A stretch of DNA of 5,119 nt from the NCBI GenBank assembly GCA_027075825.1, contig JALSZZ010000044.1:1-5119 (forward strand). Direction: 5' to 3'. The position numbers were made by a program, and so were the translations under genes. Below are positions 1 through 5,119 of this stretch, piece by piece. Positions within the stretch are counted from its first letter, which is position 1; each line of letters begins with the position of its first letter. The notes beneath the pieces are model-generated. The model did not search any database and was not told where the DNA came from. It saw only the letters and a program-made list of their open reading frames with translations. The stretch is from Mariprofundaceae bacterium. GTDB lineage: Bacteria > Pseudomonadota > Zetaproteobacteria > Mariprofundales > Mariprofundaceae.

Positions 1-31
1 ATTACAAACGCAGATGGCACACTCAAGCCAC

Positions 32-63
32 CTGTCCAGAAAACGGGGACCAATTCTGTCAGA
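32..63 (+). repeat. Imperfect direct repeat in the rdrA leader, IS-end-like
   Basis: CTGTCCAGA at 32-40 recurs as CTGTCAGA at 56-63. Each copy is followed by a G-rich block, ACGGGGAC at 43-50 and GAGGGGAGG at 62-70. The stretch TGTCCAGAAAACGGGGACC (33-51), preceded by GCCACC, resembles in style the terminal inverted repeats of IS3-family elements, which often carry a GTCC/GGAC block near a G-run. This is recalled resemblance only. No transposase is visible because the window starts at 1. It could also be leader sequence with chance similarity. Confidence 0.3.
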
Positions 64-70
64 GGGGAGG
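62..70 (+). promoter_or_regulatory. Shine-Dalgarno that fixes the rdrA start
   Basis: GAGGGGAGG lies 3 nt before the ATG at 74, and its inner GAGGGG lies 6 nt before it. This is a strong purine-rich ribosome binding site. It supports initiation at 74 rather than at the in-frame ATG at 14, which has no such site before it and would add 20 residues of unremarkable sequence encoded partly by the IS-like stretch. Confidence 0.75.
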
Positions 71-73
71 ATA

Positions 74-2326
74 ATGAGCGAAAGTCAGCAAGAGATAGTT
101 GTTATTGACACCAAATCTGCGGGGGACTCCAGAGCATATAAGTGCGGCTTTCATCAAAGCCAGAGAAAGCGCCTTTATGAAATGCTCAAGAAAGCACTGG
201 GTTCGCTGGAGAGAAGCTCGGATGATGGTGTTCGACACAGCCATCAAACCATCGGTGTATTTGGCGAACGCGGCGCTGGCAAAACTAGTTTCATCCTCCA
301 AGCGATAACCCCGGAAACCCCGGAAACCCAGGAAGGGCAAGAAACTTTGGACAAGTGCGCGATCATTGGCCCCATCGATCCCACTATCCTGGAACACGGA
401 GAGCAATTGCTCCCGCATATTATCGTTTCTATTCTGGAAAATAATGAAAGCGTGAAAACATCCATTCGGGATTTCCCTGAGGGTGAGTTGGCCAAGGCAT
501 ATCTCGAATGCGTCAAGCAGTTGCGTGTGCTTTCCGATCAATGGACCGAAACGGTTGGCAAGGATCTGATGAGCGATCCGGAGACCTTCGGTTATGAGCT
601 GTTGGAAGAAATGCATTCGGCCCGGCATTTGCGCAAATCCTTCCGAGAGTTTTGTCGGCAAGCGCTAGAAAAGGAAGGAAAAGCCATGTTCCTCGTGTTG
701 ATTGATGATGTGGACATGGCCTTTGACCAAGGCTGGCCAGTGCTGGAGACGGTGCGAAAATATCTGGATTTCCCCCAGATGCTGCCCATCATCCTTGGAG
801 ATTTCTCTCTTTATATGCTTCTGGTCAAACAGCAACACCAAAAAAAGCTCGGCGCCATCCGGCAAGTGGAAGAATCTTCTGTTGATGATGGGGTGGCCAA
901 GCTCGCCGACCAGTACCTGCTCAAAGTTCTTCCGCCCCACCATCGAATCGAATTGGTATGCAAATCACCATATGATCCCAATGCCCCGATTTATTACCTG
1001 GACAAAGAAGATGACGACAGGGAATTCAAGGAATTCTTCCAAAAAGCTCTGCAGGATCTCCTTTCGGCAAACGGCGAATCACTGGAGTCACCTTTCAAGT
1101 ATCTTCCCCCCGCCAATGTGCGGCGGCTGTCAACATTTGCGCGCACTCTCGAAGAGTGCCGGGAAACTCTCCATAAACAAATGTCCCATGATGCGCGCTA
1201 TGATTCCCTGGCAAGAATCTGCCATGTATTTGATGAGAGTCTGAACAGGTACGGGCTTGAGGTTGTCGACATTTTGAAAATCAGCGAAGACCCTGTCCGT
1301 GAGCTGAGCCGGTTGCTTCCCCAACTTTTCCAGTCGGAAAATTTCGATTTCTGGAAATTCTCCTCCTGCCGCGCTGACGATCACTGGGGTGAAGTCAAGC
1401 TGCTTATTCGTCTGGCTGTGGATGTTGCATTTGCCAATGAGGAGAACGCCGCGCGAAAAGTCGGAATGCTTCTGGCATTGCTTGTTCGCATGGGATGGCT
1501 TGGCCAAGATTATGTTGAGCTTCGCAGTGAGTTCTCGAAAATCACAGAGTTTCAAGATGAAGGCTTGTTCATAGGTTACCTTGGTCTTAACAACGACCCG
1601 AGCACCACCCAATTGGCATTGAAAATGTTGGCCATTGAGTCTGCCAGAGCCCCTGCTGGCCAGCACGGCCTCAAACAAAAATCAAAGAGTCATATATATT
1701 ATCAAACAGAATCATATAAGCTAGATGATGAACTGGGAAAACCTTCAGTCGCGCTCTTGTATGCCAATGTCCGAAAGAAAACAAATGGCTACCGAATCTT
1801 ATCCCCTATTCTGGCTTTGGCCCGTATCTCGGATGCACTTTTATTGGATGAGAACGAAAGGTTGGACACAGTGATGGAAAGAACTGTCTCCATTCCTATA
1901 TTTGGTCCATTGGAAGACCCGAAGCACAATGAGGAGAAACAGCAGACACCAGATGAAACTTATAAGGCGTACAAAGGCCTTACAGAAAAACTTGACGAAG
2001 TCGAATGGAAAGCCGAAGCCCCCAAACAAGGAGATTGGTACGGTGATATTGTTCACGCCTCCAGTCATTTGATGCGGCGATTCAGTTCTTGGATCGATAG
2101 TACCGGCATTGGCACAAAATCCAAAAACCCGGCGGACGCTTGGAGCGTTGTGGATGCGTTCTTCGAGCGACTGACGGATGAATCCGATAAGAATGGCGAA
2201 CATAATGTCCTGTATGCGATCGGGAAAAATATTTCCAAAGAGATCCTAGATGATGAAGAACTTAAGAACATCAAGCATAAACCGTCCCAAAATAGCCAAA
2301 ACAAGAGCCCTGGTAAGCAAGATTGA
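74..2326 (+). CDS. rdrA: RADAR ATPase RdrA
   Basis: This is the ATPase subunit of the RADAR anti-phage system. In characterised systems RdrA forms ring-shaped oligomers that associate with the deaminase RdrB. Residues count from the ATG at 74, chosen for its Shine-Dalgarno; an in-frame ATG at 14 would give 770 aa. A textbook Walker A, GERGAGKT, is at residues 64-71 with the lysine at 70. A Walker B, FLVLIDDVD, is at about 206-214 with acidic residues D211, D212 and D214; the usual AAA+ glutamate is replaced by aspartate, as in KAP-like P-loop NTPases. A hydrophobic strand ending in GD at about 237-243 sits where a sensor I strand would be, and an NVRRL segment at about 348-352 could belong to the lid. 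The rest, about 370-750, is mostly helical-looking without a domain I recognise, and ends in a polar Lys/Asn/Ser-rich tail. No signal peptide or membrane segment is apparent, so it is cytosolic. At 750 aa it is shorter than the roughly 900 aa usual for RdrA. The rdrB neighbour makes the identification secure; alone it would be only a P-loop ATPase. Confidence 0.9.
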   Translation: MSESQQEIVVIDTKSAGDSRAYKCGFHQSQRKRLYEMLKKALGSLERSSDDGVRHSHQTIGVFGERGAGKTSFILQAITPETPETQEGQETLDKCAIIGPIDPTILEHGEQLLPHIIVSILENNESVKTSIRDFPEGELAKAYLECVKQLRVLSDQWTETVGKDLMSDPETFGYELLEEMHSARHLRKSFREFCRQALEKEGKAMFLVLIDDVDMAFDQGWPVLETVRKYLDFPQMLPIILGDFSLYMLLVKQQHQKKLGAIRQVEESSVDDGVAKLADQYLLKVLPPHHRIELVCKSPYDPNAPIYYLDKEDDDREFKEFFQKALQDLLSANGESLESPFKYLPPANVRRLSTFARTLEECRETLHKQMSHDARYDSLARICHVFDESLNRYGLEVVDILKISEDPVRELSRLLPQLFQSENFDFWKFSSCRADDHWGEVKLLIRLAVDVAFANEENAARKVGMLLALLVRMGWLGQDYVELRSEFSKITEFQDEGLFIGYLGLNNDPSTTQLALKMLAIESARAPAGQHGLKQKSKSHIYYQTESYKLDDELGKPSVALLYANVRKKTNGYRILSPILALARISDALLLDENERLDTVMERTVSIPIFGPLEDPKHNEEKQQTPDETYKAYKGLTEKLDEVEWKAEAPKQGDWYGDIVHASSHLMRRFSSWIDSTGIGTKSKNPADAWSVVDAFFERLTDESDKNGEHNVLYAIGKNISKEILDDEELKNIKHKPSQNSQNKSPGKQD
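308..334 (+). repeat. Three tandem 9-bp units inside rdrA
   Basis: ACCCCGGAA occurs at 308-316 and 317-325, followed by ACCCAGGAA at 326-334 with one mismatch. The unit is a multiple of three, so copy changes keep the frame. It encodes TPE-TPE-TQE at RdrA residues 79-87, beginning about eight residues after the Walker A threonine (T71). This is probably a surface loop that tolerates slippage. Confidence 0.85.
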
Positions 2327-2334
2327 GACTGACC

Positions 2335-4773
2335 ATGTCTTTGCATGTTGAAAAGGCCTTGCGATGGCTGGCTCCGGATCTTGACTGGCGCGCCTGGCAG
2401 GGCGTTGAAGGGAAGGAGATCCCTCAATCGGGCGGTGCGGTAATGATGCCGAAAAAACACAATGATTCCGCCCGTATCCCTCTTGTGGCACCGGAGATCG
2501 ATGACGCAACAGGGCAACTGGTCTTGGGAAAGGATGATCATCTCAAGTGGCTAAACGCATTGGGTTTCCTATCCCACCATTTCCTGACATGGGGACGATC
2601 CGGGCTTTCTTTGCGTGACGAGCCTGAAGTGGTGCTGGAGGCCCAGCGGATTTTGGGCTCAATTCCATTTGAGCCAATGATGGCCTTTGCCTGGATTGTC
2701 GATATCGACCGGCTTGCAAACCATGGGCGCGAAAAAAAGAATTATCGAATATGGCTGCGTGGATTACCCCAACAGGAGTTGAACCGGCTTTTCCATCGCG
2801 AGCCGTTAATTCCAACGCCCCAATGGCCTGAATTGACCAGAATTAAGCGGCAAGGGCTGACCGAGCCGCATCGTCATCTAAATGGCAGTGGCTTGTTGCC
2901 GACTTACTGGTTGGATATTTTGCGTTATGGGCAAACCATATTGCGAAAGAACAAGGAGTTTTCGCTTGCGGAATTGGTGGCGGCACTTCGCTGGCTGCGG
3001 CGGGCACTGCAGTTCCGGCTGAGAAATACATCATGGGTTTGGGGAGAACTGCCCGAAGGAAAATTCGACTGTACAGCTTTCTGGAAAGGGCTTTTCCGTA
3101 AAAGGACTCTGGGATTCTGGCCTGGAGGCCAAGCGCTTCCGGTCGATCCTGATGTTCAATGGAAAGAGGCTAGAGGAACGAAACGAGACGCCGATTTGAT
3201 TTTGGAGCGCGTTTTCTTGTGCCGTCTTTTTGACGCAGCGGTTCGTCATCCCGAAGACACGTGGCTACATCGTTATGCCCATGCTTATCTAGCTTGGCAG
3301 ACCTTGCTTTGGCGCAAGCTTGTGCAAGCGCGCAATGACGAAGTCGGATTTGATCGATTCAACCGCAAGCATGGCAATGAACTTCGATATGCTGGGGCTA
3401 ATCACATTGTGCGCCGGATGGTGCAGGCCCAGCGCACAGGACATGTTCGTAAGGCATCCTGGCGCATGACGGCCAAGGATTTGTTCCCGAAGGCACGAGC
3501 CATGGATCTTCTAGAAAATGCGGATCATTACAGGAGCAGCCCCATTCCTCGCGGCAGAGTTTCCGTGGCCAATTACGACGCGAATGCACACAAACTTATC
3601 TGTCACTGGATTCGCAAATCTACCTTTCAGGAACGTGAGCAAGCGCGCAGAAAGGATTTGCAAAAGTTCCGACTATTTTTAAACAGTCGACACGCTTGGC
3701 GTCTGGAAGGAATCGATATTGCAAACTCCGAATTCAATGGCTGGAGCGCGGAGTTTGCACCCATGTTCCAGCGTATTCGACGCAAGCTTCTGTTTGATGG
3801 TGGAGAGATTCCGAGGCTGCACAAGCGCCCTAGCAATCTCATTTTTATGCCGCATGCTGGTGAGGATTTCCACCATATTCTTTCCGGCATGCGAGCCATG
3901 GATGAAACATGCCGATTTTTGGAGCTAAAACCAGGCGACCGTTTGGGTCATGGGCTAGCCATGGGACTCGATCCAACGCTCTGGCTGAATCGGGTAGGAC
4001 GGGAGTTGGCAATATCACGCGGTGAATGGCTGGACGATCTTGTCTGGTTTCGTCGGGAGTTGCTGAAGCTTCCCGACTTTTCGCATATTATCCATCAAAT
4101 CGAGGAAGAGGCGCTGCGATTGGCGGATGAAATTTATGGCCATGAAGACCAACGCGTTACCATGCGCGACCTGGAGCATGGGCATGAATTGCGTCGTTAT
4201 CCTGTGCAACTGGCAACCGCCATGCCGGATAATCTCCCCTTGCCCAATATCGGACTGGGCTTCCTGCAAGAACCGGAGCCCGAATGGGGGCATTCCTTGG
4301 CGCGAAGAATATGGCGAATCGATGTCTCGGCAATGAAGCGTGTTAGGAGGCATAACTCTGAAGCTCACCATATCCCCCTATTTAAAGGGATCGATAAACG
4401 TAATGAGATTATTCGCGCATTTACCCCGAAGGAATGGGATGAGGCCATTCGCGCCGTGCAGAATCGCTGGATGGCGGAGTTCGCAGCAAAGGGCTGCGTG
4501 ATCGAAGCTAATCCAACCAGCAATTTGTGTATTAGTGTGATGCATGAAATGGAGGAACACCCCATCTTTCGATGGGCACCGATCGGAAAAGATCCAGAGT
4601 CACGAGTGGTTATCGGTTCCGATGACCCGGGAGTGATTGCAACCGAAATAGCATTTGAATTCGCTGTGCTAATCGCTGTTGCAAAACGACGTGGTAACTC
4701 GTTTTGCGAAATTGAACAATGGGTGGACTGGCTCCATAGAAATTCCAATGAATTAAGTTACTTGGAAGACTAG
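2335..4773 (+). CDS. rdrB: RADAR adenosine deaminase RdrB
   Basis: This is the deaminase subunit of RADAR. It is a zinc-dependent adenosine deaminase-like protein that in studied systems forms a large cage with RdrA and converts adenosine to inosine during infection; both RNA and ATP/dATP have been reported as substrates. Residues count from the ATG at 2335 (812 aa). The motif set matches the adenosine deaminase superfamily in order: HRHLNGSG with zinc ligands H179 and H181; HAGE with ligand H507 and catalytic E510; RLGHG with H539; EANPTSN at 724-730; and GSDDP with D763 and D764. All expected metal-binding and catalytic residues are present. HxH and HAGE are about 326 residues apart, against about 200 in ordinary adenosine deaminases, so a large Arg/Lys-rich insertion interrupts the barrel. 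About 178 residues precede the first motif. The gene begins 8 nt after the rdrA stop with no good Shine-Dalgarno, so translation is probably coupled to rdrA. A TTG at 2323 overlapping the rdrA stop would add four residues and is less likely. Confidence 0.94.
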   Translation: MSLHVEKALRWLAPDLDWRAWQGVEGKEIPQSGGAVMMPKKHNDSARIPLVAPEIDDATGQLVLGKDDHLKWLNALGFLSHHFLTWGRSGLSLRDEPEVVLEAQRILGSIPFEPMMAFAWIVDIDRLANHGREKKNYRIWLRGLPQQELNRLFHREPLIPTPQWPELTRIKRQGLTEPHRHLNGSGLLPTYWLDILRYGQTILRKNKEFSLAELVAALRWLRRALQFRLRNTSWVWGELPEGKFDCTAFWKGLFRKRTLGFWPGGQALPVDPDVQWKEARGTKRDADLILERVFLCRLFDAAVRHPEDTWLHRYAHAYLAWQTLLWRKLVQARNDEVGFDRFNRKHGNELRYAGANHIVRRMVQAQRTGHVRKASWRMTAKDLFPKARAMDLLENADHYRSSPIPRGRVSVANYDANAHKLICHWIRKSTFQEREQARRKDLQKFRLFLNSRHAWRLEGIDIANSEFNGWSAEFAPMFQRIRRKLLFDGGEIPRLHKRPSNLIFMPHAGEDFHHILSGMRAMDETCRFLELKPGDRLGHGLAMGLDPTLWLNRVGRELAISRGEWLDDLVWFRRELLKLPDFSHIIHQIEEEALRLADEIYGHEDQRVTMRDLEHGHELRRYPVQLATAMPDNLPLPNIGLGFLQEPEPEWGHSLARRIWRIDVSAMKRVRRHNSEAHHIPLFKGIDKRNEIIRAFTPKEWDEAIRAVQNRWMAEFAAKGCVIEANPTSNLCISVMHEMEEHPIFRWAPIGKDPESRVVIGSDDPGVIATEIAFEFAVLIAVAKRRGNSFCEIEQWVDWLHRNSNELSYLED

Positions 4774-4910
4774 CGGACCTCATGCTGCAGGCATTCTTGG
4801 AATCCATCCATATTAGCTTCTTTTGAACAGAAAGCTCACAATTATCGCTATACATCCAAAGAGCCACCAAACAAAATATGTAAGATTTCTGAGATCATCC
4901 AAAGAAAAAA
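4774..4910. other. AT-rich intergenic stretch after rdrB
   Basis: This 137-base gap separates rdrB from a convergent gene. Counted GC over 4801-4910 is about one third, well below both neighbours. An imperfect hairpin lies at 4815-4836 (AGCTTCT pairing with AGAAAGCT, one bulge), but no T-run follows it on either strand. A shorter stem ATGC/GCAT is at 4782-4794. An A-rich run at 4901-4910 reads as a T-run directly after the stop codon of the minus-strand gene, but I see no stable stem before it. I find no convincing intrinsic terminator, RNA gene or attachment site. Confidence 0.6.
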
Positions 4911-5119
4911 TCAATCGGTGAGGTATTCCACATCCAGGCAGGTGGCCATGGCCGCCTGCTCGATGACCTCCCTGCTGTAGGCGAAGCCTGCGCCGACGAG
5001 CGCGCCCTCGATATAGCAGGCGTCACCGACCACCCGCACGGTCACGCGCCCGCCCTGCTGGGCGTGGTAGAAATCCGCAATCGCCATCTCGAGCATGGCT
5101 AACGCACGACCGCCCGGCG
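4911..5119 (-). CDS. 3' end of an unrecognised GC-rich gene (partial)
   Basis: A reading frame on the minus strand enters from the right edge and stops at TGA (complement of 4911-4913). It gives about 68 C-terminal residues, ending CLDVEYLTD. It looks truly coding: the counted region is about 67% GC, and about 53 of 61 codons in its last part end in G or C. An internal ATG at 5096 has no Shine-Dalgarno before it and the frame stays open beyond it, so the true start probably lies outside the window. The residues include DFYHAQQGGR and GDACYIEGALVGAGFAYS, then a helix-like REVIEQAAMATC. I do not recognise the family. It converges on the RADAR operon and differs strongly from it in composition, so it is likely a host or unrelated island gene with no role in RADAR. 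Confidence 0.6.
   Translation of the reverse strand, partial: PGGRALAMLEMAIADFYHAQQGGRVTVRVVGDACYIEGALVGAGFAYSREVIEQAAMATCLDVEYLTD

Larger units (their letters stand above)
74..4773 (+). other. RADAR anti-phage defence operon (rdrA-rdrB)
   Basis: A P-loop ATPase of 750 residues is followed after 8 nt by an 812-residue protein with a complete adenosine-deaminase metal and catalytic motif set. This order, strand and size pairing is the hallmark of RADAR (restriction by an adenosine deaminase acting on RNA). Both reading frames are uninterrupted and both active sites look intact, so the locus is probably functional. The promoter is not evident in the 73 bases before rdrA. The assignment rests on motifs and architecture read by eye, not on a database search. 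Confidence 0.93.

Noticed and set aside
14..73. Longer rdrA start at ATG 14
   Set aside because: It lacks a Shine-Dalgarno, and the 20 extra residues come from leader and IS-like sequence, while the ATG at 74 has a strong site directly before it.
59..661. 200-codon open frame on the minus strand within rdrA
   Set aside because: It lies wholly opposite a motif-bearing gene, shows no recognisable domain and is best explained as a shadow frame.
1021..1036. GGAATTC direct repeat spaced 9 nt
   Set aside because: It encodes a plain EFKEF segment within rdrA and is short enough to be chance.
1130..1678. 182-codon open frame on the minus strand within rdrA
   Set aside because: Same reason: it is antisense to the confident rdrA frame with no supporting motif or ribosome binding site.
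2323..2334. TTG start for rdrB overlapping the rdrA stop
   Set aside because: An ATG four codons later in the same frame is the better start; neither has a strong Shine-Dalgarno.
2839..2885. rdrB as an ordinary metabolic adenosine deaminase (add)
   Set aside because: At 812 aa it is more than twice the usual size, has a long N-terminal part and a large insertion between HxH and HAGE, and is paired with an RdrA-type ATPase.
4815..4836. Imperfect hairpin as a rho-independent terminator
   Set aside because: The stem is short, bulged and AT-rich, and no T-run follows on either strand.
1..5119. CRISPR array, tRNA or rRNA
   Set aside because: No regularly spaced repeats and no tRNA- or rRNA-like segments were seen on either strand.

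Overview
The window holds a two-gene RADAR-type anti-phage defence operon, rdrA (P-loop ATPase) followed by rdrB (divergent adenosine deaminase), both on the + strand. It ends in the 3' part of an unrelated convergent gene that enters from the right edge. RADAR is already described, so the system is not new to science. This copy does have points worth a look: a short RdrA, a triplicated 9-bp unit just after the Walker A motif, possible insertion-sequence remains right upstream of rdrA, and a sharp composition boundary downstream.

The organism is a bacterium, most plausibly a Gram-negative such as a proteobacterium, but the sequence does not fix this. Hand-counted samples put rdrA and rdrB at roughly 28-62% GC locally, about half overall. 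The 3' gene is about 67% GC with about 87% G/C at third codon positions. The host chromosome may therefore be GC-rich and the defence operon imported.

Layout: 1-61 is leader sequence with imperfect direct repeats and an IS-end-like stretch. 62-70 is a purine-rich Shine-Dalgarno. 74-2326 is rdrA (750 aa). 2335-4773 is rdrB (812 aa), starting 8 nt after the rdrA stop. 4774-4910 is an AT-rich intergenic stretch of about one third GC with no convincing terminator. 4911-5119 is the C-terminal end of an unrecognised GC-rich gene on the minus strand.

How the genes work together: in studied RADAR systems RdrA and RdrB assemble into a very large complex. RdrB holds the zinc deaminase centre, and infection leads to adenosine-to-inosine conversion, reported on RNA and on ATP/dATP, that restricts phage growth. 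Both proteins here keep their key motifs (Walker A and B in RdrA; HxH, HAGE, GHG and SDDP in RdrB), so the operon looks intact. No third RADAR accessory gene is visible inside the window; upstream of position 1 cannot be judged.
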